Assembly: GCF_001641635.1 (NCBI RefSeq)
Contig: NZ_LUUB01000062.1
Location: 42,392 to 106,391, forward strand
DNA: 64,000 nucleotides
Direction of reading: 5' to 3'
Source: Bradyrhizobium centrolobii
GTDB taxonomy: Bacteria > Pseudomonadota > Alphaproteobacteria > Rhizobiales > Xanthobacteraceae
Position 1 is the first letter of the stretch, and the number at the start of each line of letters is the position of its first letter. The notes under the pieces were generated by a model that worked only from the letters and a program-made list of their open reading frames with translations, was not told where the DNA came from and did not search any database. Positions 32,936 to 41,941 of the stretch are shown here, one piece after another. The position numbers and the translations under genes were made by a program.

Positions 32936-32965
32936 CGCGCAACGCGTCGTTCGTAATGATGATCC

Positions 32966-33001
32966 TCAAAAGCCCGACGCCCTGCCCCCAGCGCGTCGGG
33001 C
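32966..33001 (-). terminator. Terminator between convergent SDR and dctA
   Basis: The stem GCCCGACGC (32972-32980) pairs with GCGTCGGGC (32993-33001). Read on the minus strand it is followed by TTTTGA, a rho-independent form that suits dctA, whose stop is 120 bases upstream. On the plus strand it may also stop SDR transcription. Confidence 0.65.
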
Positions 33002-33121
33002 GGAAAATCTTAGTATCAAGAGGTGATCACAATGCGTCTGTTTTGACGCGCGTCTCACCAATTTTCCATTCCGGGAAACTACCGCAACGGAACCATGCTG
33101 CACGTATCGCCGGCTTGCGTC

Positions 33122-34450
33122 TCACGCGCTGCCGCCCGGTTCCAACGCCTCGCCCATCTCCAGCGGATGGGCCATGGTCTCGTGCAGGGCGTCGCGGTCG
33201 AGCTCGCCCTCGGAGATGCTGATGACGACGCAGGCGACGCCGTTGCCGATCAGATTGGTCAGCGCGCGGCACTCGCTCATGAACTTGTCGATGCCGACCA
33301 GGATCGCGATCGACTGGATCGGGATGTCCGGCACGATCGAGAGCGTGGCGGCGAGCGTGATGAAGCCGGCGCCGGTCACGCCTGAGGCGCCCTTCGAGGT
33401 GATCATGGCGATGCCGAGAATGCCGAGCTCCTGCCAGATCGTCAGATGGGTGTTGGTGGCCTGCGCCAGGAACAGCGTCGCCAGCGTCATGTAGATGTTG
33501 GTGCCGTCGAGGTTGAAGCTGTAGCCGGTCGGAATGACGAGGCCGACCACCGATCGCGATGCGCCGAGATGCTCCATCTTCTGGATCATCTGCGGCAGCA
33601 CCGTCTCCGAGGACGAGGTGCCGAGCACGATCAGGAGCTCGTCCTTGATGTAGGCGATGAAGCGCAGGATCGAGAAGCCGGCAAGCCGCGCGATCGCGCC
33701 GAGCACGATCAGCACGAACAGGATGCTGGTCAGATAGAACGTGCCGATCAGCGCGGCGAGGTTGAGCAGCGAGCCGAGGCCGTAGGCACCGACGGTGAAC
33801 GCCATCGCGCCGAAGGCACCGATCGGGGCCACGCGCACGATGATGCGGATGATGCCGAAGAACATTTTTGCGGCCTTGTCGACCGCCTCCGCGATCGGCT
33901 CGCCGGCCTTGCCGAGGAAGGCGATGGCGAAGCCCGAGAGGATCGAGATCAGCAGCACCTGGAGCAGGTCGCCGCGCGCGACCGCGCCGAAATAGCTGTC
34001 GGGAATGATCGCCATCAGATGGGCGACGATGCCCTCTTCCTTGGCCTTGGTCACGTAGGTCGCGACCGACTTCGGATCGATCGTGGCGGGGTCGATGTTG
34101 AAGCCATGCCCGGGCTGCAGCACCTCGCCGACGAGCAGGCCGACCGCGAGCGCGACGGTGGAGACGGTCTCGAAATAGATCAGCGCCTTCAACCCGACCC
34201 GGCCGACGCGCTTGAGATCACCCATCGAGGAGATGCCGTGCACCACGGTGCAGAAGATCACCGGCGCGATCATCATCTTGATCAGCGCGATGAAGCCATC
34301 GCCGAGCGGCTTCAATGCCTTGCCGAGATCGGGATAGAAGTAGCCGATCAGCACGCCGAGCACGATTGCGATCAGGACCTGGACATAGAGGACGCGGTAC
34401 CAGGGCTGATGACGGCGATGGACGGCTGGCTGGATCGCAACTTGTGTCAT
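33122..34450 (-). CDS. dctA: C4-dicarboxylate transporter DctA
   Basis: A 442-residue inner-membrane symporter of the dicarboxylate/amino acid:cation symporter family. It takes up succinate, fumarate and malate with protons or sodium, which in rhizobia is important for bacteroid carbon supply. Motifs are KMMIAPVIFCTVVHGI, the GTSSSETVLPQM serine-rich re-entrant loop, GYSFNLDGTNIY and ITSKGASGVTGAGFI, all diagnostic of DctA. Eight or so hydrophobic helices are evident. The ATG at 34450 gives the usual length. I looked for a sigma-54 site (TGGCAC-N5-TTGC) upstream and saw none, nor is dctBD nearby. Confidence 0.95.
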   Translation of the reverse strand: MTQVAIQPAVHRRHQPWYRVLYVQVLIAIVLGVLIGYFYPDLGKALKPLGDGFIALIKMMIAPVIFCTVVHGISSMGDLKRVGRVGLKALIYFETVSTVALAVGLLVGEVLQPGHGFNIDPATIDPKSVATYVTKAKEEGIVAHLMAIIPDSYFGAVARGDLLQVLLISILSGFAIAFLGKAGEPIAEAVDKAAKMFFGIIRIIVRVAPIGAFGAMAFTVGAYGLGSLLNLAALIGTFYLTSILFVLIVLGAIARLAGFSILRFIAYIKDELLIVLGTSSSETVLPQMIQKMEHLGASRSVVGLVIPTGYSFNLDGTNIYMTLATLFLAQATNTHLTIWQELGILGIAMITSKGASGVTGAGFITLAATLSIVPDIPIQSIAILVGIDKFMSECRALTNLIGNGVACVVISISEGELDRDALHETMAHPLEMGEALEPGGSA

Positions 34451-34576
34451 ATTGTCTGCCCCGGAACGCATTGATCTTGCATGATTTACACCATGTGATG
34501 GCCGCCGCAGAAGCGACAATCACATTTTTGTCGGTTCGCACGAAGATTGATCGCTGCACCGCAGTTGGGGGGAAAC

Positions 34577-35890
34577 ATGTCGACTGCAACGGCTTCGGAG
34601 GAGCAAGGCTATTTTCCACGTTGGAAACTGAAGACCTCCGGCGTGATCATGCCAGAGGAGCGGCTGCCTTGGGGCCAGACGATCGTCTCCGGCCTCCAGC
34701 ACGGCGTTGCGATGTCGGGCGGAACGATCATCGCGCCGCTGCTGATGGGGTTCGATCCCAATGTTGCACTCCTGTTCTCCGGCATCGGCACGCTGATCTT
34801 CTTCGCGGTCGTTGCGGGACGCGTGCCGAGCTATCTCGGCTCGAGCTTCGCCTTCATCGCGGTCGTCATCGCCGCCACTGGCTATACCGGGCATGGGCCC
34901 AATCCGAATCTGTCCGTTGCGCTCGGCGGCATCATCGGGGCCGGCGTGCTGTACGGCGTGATCGCGCTGATCGTGATGTGGTCGGGCGTCGGTTGGGTCG
35001 AGCGGCTGATGCCGCCGGTCGTGACCGGCGCCGTTGTTGCCGCGATCGGCCTCAACCTCGCGCCCGTTGCCGTCAAGGCGGTGAGCGCCAGCGCCTTCGA
35101 CACCTGGATCGGGCTTGTGACCGTGCTGATCATCGGCGTGATCGCGGTGGCGGCGCCGGGGCTCTGGCGCCGCCTGCCGATCATCCTCGGGGCGATCGGC
35201 GGTTATCTCCTGTACTGGCTGTTCGCAAACGGCCTCGGCCTCGGCAAGCCGATCGATTTCACGCAGCTATCGGCCGCGCCGTGGATCGGTCTGCCGAATT
35301 TCACGGCGCCGAGCTTCCATGCCGATGCGATCTTCCTGATCGCGCCGGTCGCGATCATCCTGGTCGCGGAGAACCTCGGTCACATCAAGGCCATCGGCGC
35401 GATGACGGGCCGCAGCCTCGACGACTACCTCGGCCGGGCGCTCCTCGGCGACAGCCTGGCTACGATCGTCTCTGCCTGCGGCGGTGGCACCGGCGTCACG
35501 ACCTATGCCGAGAACATCGGCGTCATGGCGGCGACGAAGGTCTATTCGACGCTGCTGTTTGCCTTTGCGGCCATGGTGTCGATCCTGCTCGGCTTCTCAC
35601 CCAAGTTCGGCGCGCTGGTCCTCTCGATTCCGGGCCCGGTGATCGGCGGCCTCTCGATCGTGCTGTTCGGATTGATCGCCGCGATGGCGGGCCGGATCTG
35701 GGTCGAGAACAAGGTCGACTTCTCAAATCCGGCAAACCTGATCACCGTCGCCGTGGCGCTGACGGCCGGCGCTGGCGATCTCACGCTCAAATTCGGTGCG
35801 TTCACGATGGGCGGTATCGGCACCGCGACCTTCGGTGCCATCATCCTCTATCAAATTCTGACCGGGCCGCTCACACGACAAGCGGAATGA
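34577..35890 (+). CDS. NCS2-family nucleobase permease (uracil/xanthine type)
   Basis: A 437-residue integral membrane protein with about 14 hydrophobic segments. Family features are GLQHGVAMSGGTIIAPLLMG near the N-terminus, the VTGAVVAAIGLNL helix, and the substrate-site segments VAENLGHIKAIGAMTGR and GGGTGVTTYAENIGVMA. The latter is the NAT/NCS2 signature with the UraA/RutG-type residues. It probably imports uracil or a related pyrimidine with a proton. GGGGGGAAAC precedes the ATG. It is divergent from dctA. The ureide-degradation genes elsewhere in the window make a nucleobase-type substrate relevant. Confidence 0.9.
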   Translation: MSTATASEEQGYFPRWKLKTSGVIMPEERLPWGQTIVSGLQHGVAMSGGTIIAPLLMGFDPNVALLFSGIGTLIFFAVVAGRVPSYLGSSFAFIAVVIAATGYTGHGPNPNLSVALGGIIGAGVLYGVIALIVMWSGVGWVERLMPPVVTGAVVAAIGLNLAPVAVKAVSASAFDTWIGLVTVLIIGVIAVAAPGLWRRLPIILGAIGGYLLYWLFANGLGLGKPIDFTQLSAAPWIGLPNFTAPSFHADAIFLIAPVAIILVAENLGHIKAIGAMTGRSLDDYLGRALLGDSLATIVSACGGGTGVTTYAENIGVMAATKVYSTLLFAFAAMVSILLGFSPKFGALVLSIPGPVIGGLSIVLFGLIAAMAGRIWVENKVDFSNPANLITVAVALTAGAGDLTLKFGAFTMGGIGTATFGAIILYQILTGPLTRQAE

Positions 35891-35963
35891 ATCCCAGGGA
35901 TGCGCCAGGAGGATGGAACAAAATTCCTGTTCCGTCGATGATGAGAGGTCTCGGAGAAAACTC

Positions 35964-36800
35964 ATGCCACAAATCGATCGCTCAACCCAATTCCCGTCGC
36001 GCCTCGTCGGGCAATATGCGCTGGTGACCGGCGCCTCCCAGGGCATCGGCCGCGCGGTTGCCATCCGGCTCGCCCAGGAAGGCGCGGCCGTCGCCATCAA
36101 CTATTACGACCATGCCGAAAGGGCGGAGGAGACGCTTGCGCTCGCGCGCACGGCATCGAGCGACCGCGGCCATGGCAGGCTCGATCATTTCATCATCAAG
36201 GCCAATGTCGCCAATGAGCAGGACGTCGCTGCGATGTTCGAGATGGTGCTGGCGCGGTGGAAGCGCCTCGACTGTCTCGTCAACAATGCCGGCTTCCAGC
36301 AGGAATCGCCGAGCGAGGCGCTCGATGTCGAAACCTATCGCCGCATCATCGACGTCAATCTGAACGGCGCCGTGCTCTGCGCGCAGAAAGCGCTTGCGCA
36401 TTTCGTCGCGCGCGGCGGAGGCGGCACCATCATCAACTGCTCGAGCGTCCACCAGATCATTCCGAAACCCGGCTATCTCGCCTATTCGATCAGCAAGGGC
36501 GGCATGGCCAACCTGACCCGTACGCTGGCGCTCGAGTTCGCTGGGCGGGGCATTCGCGTCAACGCCGTCGGGCCCGGCGCGATCGACACGCCGATCAACG
36601 AGGCCTGGACCGGCGATCCCGAAAAGCGCGGCGTCGTTACCAGCCACATTCCGATCGGACGTGTCGGGACGCCGGAAGAGATCGCCGCCGTCTTCGCCTT
36701 CCTCGCCTCGGATGATGCGAGCTACATCACCGGGCAGACCATCTACGCCTGCGGAGGCCTGACGCTGTTTCCCGAATTCCGCGAGAACTGGGCGAGCTAG
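35964..36800 (+). CDS. SDR family oxidoreductase (glucose dehydrogenase-like)
   Basis: A 278-residue classical SDR with TGASQGIGRAVAIRLA, VNNAGFQQES, the catalytic Ser in NCSSVHQ, Tyr/Lys in LAYSISKGG and the C-terminal ITGQTIYACGGLTLF. This pattern matches the glucose-1-dehydrogenase subgroup (VHQ..PKPGYLAYS). The ATG at 35964 follows CGGAGAAAA. It is 73 bases after the NCS2 permease on the same strand and may be co-transcribed, though no functional link is obvious. Confidence 0.9.
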   Translation: MPQIDRSTQFPSRLVGQYALVTGASQGIGRAVAIRLAQEGAAVAINYYDHAERAEETLALARTASSDRGHGRLDHFIIKANVANEQDVAAMFEMVLARWKRLDCLVNNAGFQQESPSEALDVETYRRIIDVNLNGAVLCAQKALAHFVARGGGGTIINCSSVHQIIPKPGYLAYSISKGGMANLTRTLALEFAGRGIRVNAVGPGAIDTPINEAWTGDPEKRGVVTSHIPIGRVGTPEEIAAVFAFLASDDASYITGQTIYACGGLTLFPEFRENWAS

Positions 36801-36883
36801 GTGTGTACTCATGGGCCCGCGCCGCAGTCAGGGCGCGCGTGGCGAGCGATGAGCGACGCCCGCGGTTGGCCTCTACGTCATGC

Positions 36884-39676
36884 CTATGCCTTATCCGATT
36901 CCAGGTCCGCGATCAGGTTTCTCGCCCGCACCAGGTCGCTGGTGCCGAACCCTTCGGTGAATTTTTCGTATGTCGCCATCAGCCGATCGCGCGCCTCAGC
37001 GGCTCGGCCGTGACGCTGCCACAACTGTGCAAGGCTCATTGCAGCACGCAGCTCCCACGACAATGCCGACTGCTCGCCGGCGACCTCCAGGGCGCGGAGC
37101 AGCTTGGCTTCCGCGGCCACATCGGCCCCTGGCGCGTGATGCCAGAGCAGCAACATGGCATCGACCCGAAGCAGCTCCGGCGCACTCCAGGGCAAGTCGG
37201 CCGGCGGCTCGCCTGGCAGCGGCACCGGGATGCGGGCCCCGATCGGCCGATCCGCGAACGGCGCGATCCGCGACGGATCCACACGCGGTTCGATAAACGA
37301 CGCGATCAACGTCTCACCCTCGCTGCCCTGTCGAAATTCAAGCGCTCGTGCATAGCACAGCCGCCACTCTTCCAGGTTCCGATTTCCCGCGGCGTGTGCG
37401 GCGAACATATCAAGCAGCCGCTCGGCGTCGAGCGCGCCGGTCCACAGCGCCACCGGCAAGCCCGCAAAAGCCAAGGCATAGGCGAGGGCGAACGAATGTC
37501 CAGCCTTGCCTGCGGCCGTTATCGCCGCCGCCGCCGCCGCCGTCGCCTGATCCGGGAACCCCCGAATCCATAAGATGCGAGCCAGCAAAGCCGGCATCGC
37601 AACTGGTGTTTCGACCTGATAACCCATGCCCATCGACGGGTCGAGGCGGTGCGGCCGGCGGAGCGTGCGTTCGGTCAATTCCTGCGCGAGCTGTTGATGA
37701 CCCAACAGATGATGGGTCAGAGCAATGATGCGGTCGGCGAGATGGGTGGCGCCGAGATCGCCTGCGTTGCGGGCAGCATCCGCGAAGCGAAGCGCGGCGT
37801 CGAGCGCGGCACGATGATCCTCCCTGCCGCGATGCGCCGCCCATAATCCCCACAATGCCCGGGTCGTCACCGCGGCGGCGCCGATACGCTCGGCGATTTC
37901 CAGCGCACGGGCAAAGTTCGGCTCGATGGCGTACGTAGCTGGGCCAAGGTACCAAAACGAATAACCCAAGGCGATGCGCAGCCGCATTTCTTCCTCGCAG
38001 CCCGTCTCAGCATGCGTCAGAGCCTGTTCGATGCGACCACGGGCGACGGTCTGTTGGGACAGGTCGAACCACAAAGGAACAGCCGCGATCGTCAGCGCTA
38101 CGCCGATCGAGGGGTCTCCCGAGCTGGAGAACGCCCACTCCAGCGCTGCGTGAATCTCATCGGCACGGCGGCCAAACGCGACAGGACGTTGGTCGGACGG
38201 TATCGACTGTGCTTCTACTTCAACCTGGCCCAGCACCTTCAGAAAATACTCGGCGTGACGACGGGCAACTTCAGCAAAGGCGCCGCTCTCGGAGAGCCGG
38301 TCGAACGCATAGGCGCGCGTCGTTTCCAGCAGGCGAAACTGCGGGCCGACGGAGTTCTCGGCTTTCAGGACCAATGATTTGCCGACAAGACCGCCGATGC
38401 TGTCGACAAGATCCGTTTCAGTCATGCTCGCCACCGCGCAGGCCGCGTCCACCGAAAACGGGCCGACGAAGATCGCGAGGCAATGAAGCAGCACTCGCTC
38501 TGTCTCGGGCAGGAGCTTGTAGCTCCAATCGAGCGTCGCGCGGAGCGTCTGATGCCGCGGCAACGCCGTGCGCCGACCGCCCGTGAGCAACGCGAAGCGA
38601 TCGTCAAGGCGTGCGGCGACCTCCTGGATGCCAAACGTGGCAGCGCGCGCTGCGGCGAACTCGATGGCAAGTGGAATGCCGTCCAGTCGTCGAACGATTG
38701 ACCCGATCGCCGGAAGGTTCTCGCCCTGAGCCAGCAAGTTTTCCTGCACTGAATCCATTCTTGCAATGAACAGTTGCACGGCGCTGCGCGCGAGAACGTC
38801 GCTTGATGCCTCCTGATGCTGCGATGGCACGTCCAGCGGGGCAACGTGGTAAACGAACTCACCCTCGATCCGGAGCACCTCCCGGCTGGTCGCTAGCACT
38901 GTCGTATGTGGGCACAGGTGAAGGAGCGTCTCGGCCAACTCTGCCGCAGCATCGATGACATGCTCGCAATTGTCGAGGACCAACAGCACCTTCCTCTTGC
39001 CGATGGCCCGGGCGACCGAAGCCGGCGCGATATCGTCGCTACCCAATCGCAGCCCGAGCACGCTCGCCGCCGTGGACGGCACCAGCCCGGGATCCGACAG
39101 TGAGACCAGTTCGACGAAAAAGACGTCACTGGCGATGGTCGCAAAGAGCCTTCGGGCCACTTCGGATGCCAACACGGTCTTCCCGATCCCGCCGGGTCCC
39201 GTCAGCGTCACCGCGCGGTAAGCAGAGACGAGATTGCACAGATGCTGCACCGCCGGTTCTCGACCGACGAGCGCGCTTGCCGCTACCGGAACATTTGTCC
39301 GAAACGAGGTTGGTGCCGCTGTCGCTTGCTCAGGCTTCGCAGGCGCGCGGTCCTGCCGGATTGTCCAGTTACCGAGCAGGCGATAGCCACGACCGGACAC
39401 TGTTTGCAGCATCCCCCGATCCGCGCCAAGCGCTTTGCGGATGGCCGAGATATGAACCCGGAGCGTGCCGTCCTCAACGATGGTGGCGCCCGGCCACGTG
39501 TGCCTGACGAGCTCGTCCTTGGTTACGAGCTGGCCATCCGATCTCACCAGCGTCTCGACGATCTCGAAAGCGCGGCTGCCGATCGGGACGGTGACGCCAT
39601 TGGCGCGCAGTTGGCGCGTCGAAAGATCGAGCTCCCACTCGCTGGAGCCAAAAACGCCTTGTTCGCACGGTACCAA
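36884..39676 (-). CDS. Large winged-helix regulator with NB-ARC-like ATPase and TPR-type C-terminus
   Basis: A 930-residue regulator. Residues 11-102 form an OmpR/PhoB-type wHTH (FEIVETLVRSDGQLVTKDEL, HISAIRKALG, GRGYRLLG). A signal-transduction ATPase domain follows, with P-loop GPGGIGKT (160-167), Walker B VLLVLDNCEH, a TSREVL sensor and LDGIPLAIEFAAAR. The rest is helical, like tetratricopeptide repeats (HAETGCEEEMRLRIALGYSF). This is the non-Streptomyces AfsR/MalT-like STAND class, which couples ligand sensing to ATP-dependent oligomerisation. The start is TTG at 39676 with ACAGGACG seven bases before it. The divergent lipocalin-like gene is a candidate target. Confidence 0.9.
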   Translation of the reverse strand: MVPCEQGVFGSSEWELDLSTRQLRANGVTVPIGSRAFEIVETLVRSDGQLVTKDELVRHTWPGATIVEDGTLRVHISAIRKALGADRGMLQTVSGRGYRLLGNWTIRQDRAPAKPEQATAAPTSFRTNVPVAASALVGREPAVQHLCNLVSAYRAVTLTGPGGIGKTVLASEVARRLFATIASDVFFVELVSLSDPGLVPSTAASVLGLRLGSDDIAPASVARAIGKRKVLLVLDNCEHVIDAAAELAETLLHLCPHTTVLATSREVLRIEGEFVYHVAPLDVPSQHQEASSDVLARSAVQLFIARMDSVQENLLAQGENLPAIGSIVRRLDGIPLAIEFAAARAATFGIQEVAARLDDRFALLTGGRRTALPRHQTLRATLDWSYKLLPETERVLLHCLAIFVGPFSVDAACAVASMTETDLVDSIGGLVGKSLVLKAENSVGPQFRLLETTRAYAFDRLSESGAFAEVARRHAEYFLKVLGQVEVEAQSIPSDQRPVAFGRRADEIHAALEWAFSSSGDPSIGVALTIAAVPLWFDLSQQTVARGRIEQALTHAETGCEEEMRLRIALGYSFWYLGPATYAIEPNFARALEIAERIGAAAVTTRALWGLWAAHRGREDHRAALDAALRFADAARNAGDLGATHLADRIIALTHHLLGHQQLAQELTERTLRRPHRLDPSMGMGYQVETPVAMPALLARILWIRGFPDQATAAAAAAITAAGKAGHSFALAYALAFAGLPVALWTGALDAERLLDMFAAHAAGNRNLEEWRLCYARALEFRQGSEGETLIASFIEPRVDPSRIAPFADRPIGARIPVPLPGEPPADLPWSAPELLRVDAMLLLWHHAPGADVAAEAKLLRALEVAGEQSALSWELRAAMSLAQLWQRHGRAAEARDRLMATYEKFTEGFGTSDLVRARNLIADLESDKA

Positions 39677-40179
39677 GTTAACGTCCTGTTTCAGGATCTT
39701 TTTGAGTTCTAGTTCGCGGATTGGTCTTGTGCAACGCTTTCACATCCGGCGCCGCCGACGCATAGAAGACGTCGGCGATTCGCCAAAGCTTGCTTCGGAA
39801 AATATGAGGCCATACTGATGTTGAAGTCGCCCATGGGGCGGCAAAAGCGACCGGGGCCCACGTCCGATGGATCGCTGAAAACCGACGCAACGACGCGCAC
39901 CGGCCTTGGTCGGCTGAGGGCCAACAGCAGGAACTTGCCATATCCCTTCCACATAAGCCGTAAACCGGTGTAGTTTGTAAGAAGCTGCTGTTTACCGGGG
40001 CGCGACGAGGTCTCTGGTCGGGGAGAACAGGCAGCGTGACCGTCGGCAGGCATGCCTTCATTACCGACATTCTTTTATTGTCGGCGCGAGTAGTGCTCAC
40101 AGTTCGCACGACGCGCACTCGTTTCTAGGGGACAATAATTCACGCGTCGCGGCGCTTTCAACCAAATTGGGAGGTTACC
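39677..40179. other. 500-base intergenic region with no confident gene
   Basis: This divergent region between the STAND regulator and the lipocalin-like gene contains the promoters of both. A 114-codon minus-strand frame at 39709-40053 has a protein-like middle (DVGPGRFCRPMGDFNIS, SYFPKQALANRRR). It lacks a good ribosome site and I recognise no family, so I do not call it a gene. It could be the remnant of one. Confidence 0.4.
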
Positions 40180-40680
40180 GTGAAACGCACTCTGATCTCA
40201 GCAGTAGCTCTTTCTTTCCCTCTGACGTTGGCCCAACCGGTCGCAGCCGAGGATTTGGCATCCTCGATTGTCGGTACGTGGAAGCTGACAAGCTTTGCTC
40301 GCACGGAAGTGGCGACGGGCAAGACCGCCGCTACGTTCGGCGAGCACCCGCTAGGTTACGCCTACTACACCAAGGGTGGCCGCTTCCTTATCTTCGCGGT
40401 GTCAGAAGACCGGAAAAAGAACGAGAAGGCCGAGCCCTCGGACGCGGAACGCGTCGAACTTTTCAAGAGCATGTTCGCGTGGGGCGGCAATTATAAGACC
40501 GAAGGCAACAAGGTCGTCTACAATGTCGATATCGCCTGGGTCCAGTCATGGATCGGCACCACCCGGACGTATCAGGTGGAGACGGCGGGCAACAAGTTGA
40601 CGGTGACAACGCCGACATTCAAAAGCACCGTAAATGGTCAGGACATCGTAGTTGTCACCACGTACGAGCGGGCCGAGTAG
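40180..40680 (+). CDS. Secreted lipocalin-like domain protein
   Basis: A 166-residue protein with signal peptide MKRTLISAVALSFPLTLAQPVAA (cut before ED). A lipocalin-like domain follows: IVGTWKLTSF at the first strand, GYAYYTKGGRFLIFAVS, WGGNYKTEGNKVVYNVD and the closing TYQVETAGNKLTVTTP. The G-T-W-K-L start is typical of the lipocalin_5 family, small beta-barrels of unknown ligand. The GTG start at 40180 has GGGAGG five bases upstream. It is divergent from the STAND regulator, which might control it. Confidence 0.8.
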   Translation: MKRTLISAVALSFPLTLAQPVAAEDLASSIVGTWKLTSFARTEVATGKTAATFGEHPLGYAYYTKGGRFLIFAVSEDRKKNEKAEPSDAERVELFKSMFAWGGNYKTEGNKVVYNVDIAWVQSWIGTTRTYQVETAGNKLTVTTPTFKSTVNGQDIVVVTTYERAE

Positions 40681-40992
40681 CGTCCCGTCGAATGTGCTAG
40701 TAGAGAGGCATCTTGAACGGCGGGGGCGATGATCCACTCCATGCACGCGCACGCTCGTCCGCCGGAGCCGCTTATCGTACGGATGCATCAACGTCTGCTG
40801 TGGTGCAGCCAATTTCCGCCACGAGAGTCTGTTGCGGGTCACGAGCGGTAGCGCTCCGACTGATCGCACTATTTCCGCTTGGCCGTCAGAAGCTGACGTG
40901 CGCGTTATGAGTACAGACTAGCTCCGACCCTTGCGGCGGAGCGTCCGCAGCACATCTGGCAAAACCGCGTGGCGCAGACTACATCTGCGCCC
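40681..40992. other. Intergenic region, nothing recognised
   Basis: About 300 bases between the lipocalin-like gene and the sirtuin. Short frames here have no ribosome site and no recognisable motif. The region presumably holds the sirtuin promoter. Confidence 0.4.
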
Positions 40993-41799
40993 ATGGCAAA
41001 ACATCCGCTTGAGGAATTCGTTGACCGGCACGAGCGTCTGTTCGTTCTGACCGGGGCCGGCTGCAGCACGAATTCGGGCATTCCCGACTATCGCGACAGC
41101 CATGGCAACTGGAAGCGGACCCAGCCGGTCAACTACCAGGCCTTCATGACCGAGGAGCGCACGCGCCAGCGCTACTGGGCGCGCAGCCTGATCGGGTGGC
41201 AGCGGTTCGGCCAGGCTCGTCCGAACGATGCGCATCATGCGCTGGCCCGGCTCGAAGCGAGCGGGCGGTGCGAGATGCTGTTGACCCAGAATGTCGACCG
41301 GCTGCATCAATCCGCCGGCCACCAGCAGGTGATTGATCTGCACGGCCGGCTCGATCTGGTCCGCTGCATGGGCTGCGGCCGCAAGACGCCGCGCAATGAA
41401 TTCCAGGACGCCCTTGGTCGCGCCAATGCGGAATGGCTGGCGCTCGATGCCGCGGATGCGCCGGACGGCGATGCCGATCTCGAGAACGCGGATTTTGCCT
41501 CCTTTAGCGTACCGGCCTGCGAGTCCTGTGGCGGCATCCTCAAGCCCGACGTCGTGTTCTTCGGTGAGAACGTCCCCCGCGATGTCGTCGCCACCGCGCA
41601 GGATCATCTGGAGCAGGCCGACGCCATGCTGGTCGTCGGCTCCTCGCTGATGGTCTATTCCGGCTTCCGCTTCGTGCAGATGGCTGCGCGCCGGCTGATC
41701 CCGATCGCCGCGGTCAATCTCGGGCGCACCCGCGCCGACGATCTGCTCGCGCTCAAGGTCGAGGAGCGCTGCGAAGCGGCGCTTGCATTCCTGCTCTGA
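40993..41799 (+). CDS. Sir2-family NAD-dependent protein deacylase
   Basis: A 268-residue sirtuin that removes acyl groups from lysines using NAD. The canonical motifs are LTGAGCSTNSGIPDYRD (NAD site), TQNVDRLHQSAG, IDLHGRLD with the catalytic His, the zinc pairs CMGC and CESC, KPDVVFFGENV and VVGSSLMVY. The D-S-H-G-N-W segment and the insert between the zinc pairs (LDAADAPDGDADLENAD) match the bacterial class with an extended small domain. The start is uncertain: ATG at 40993 or the in-frame GTG at 40969, neither with a clear ribosome site. No acetyltransferase partner is adjacent. Confidence 0.92.
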   Translation: MAKHPLEEFVDRHERLFVLTGAGCSTNSGIPDYRDSHGNWKRTQPVNYQAFMTEERTRQRYWARSLIGWQRFGQARPNDAHHALARLEASGRCEMLLTQNVDRLHQSAGHQQVIDLHGRLDLVRCMGCGRKTPRNEFQDALGRANAEWLALDAADAPDGDADLENADFASFSVPACESCGGILKPDVVFFGENVPRDVVATAQDHLEQADAMLVVGSSLMVYSGFRFVQMAARRLIPIAAVNLGRTRADDLLALKVEERCEAALAFLL

Positions 41800-41941
41800 T
41801 CGCACGCGAGGCGAACACGCCTTGCCTATCGCATAGGTGCCAAGCAGAATAGCGGGGCGCAGCGCCGTCGGCGCTGCCGCTGGCACGGAAATTGCTGAAC
41901 TTTCACCCCGGGTCTTGACGATCAGCACGGAGAATTTTGGA

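Noticed and set aside
33446..34474. A 342-codon plus-strand frame opposite dctA
   Set aside because: The product is almost entirely His/Asp/Arg/Gln-rich low-complexity and antisense to a full-length DctA.
34451..34576. Sigma-54 promoter upstream of dctA
   Set aside because: No TGGCAC-N5-TTGC-like pair was found in the 126 bases between dctA and the NCS2 permease gene.
39709..40053. A 114-codon minus-strand frame with a protein-like middle
   Set aside because: No ribosome site, no recognised family, and a competing overlapping frame; noted as intergenic instead of a gene.
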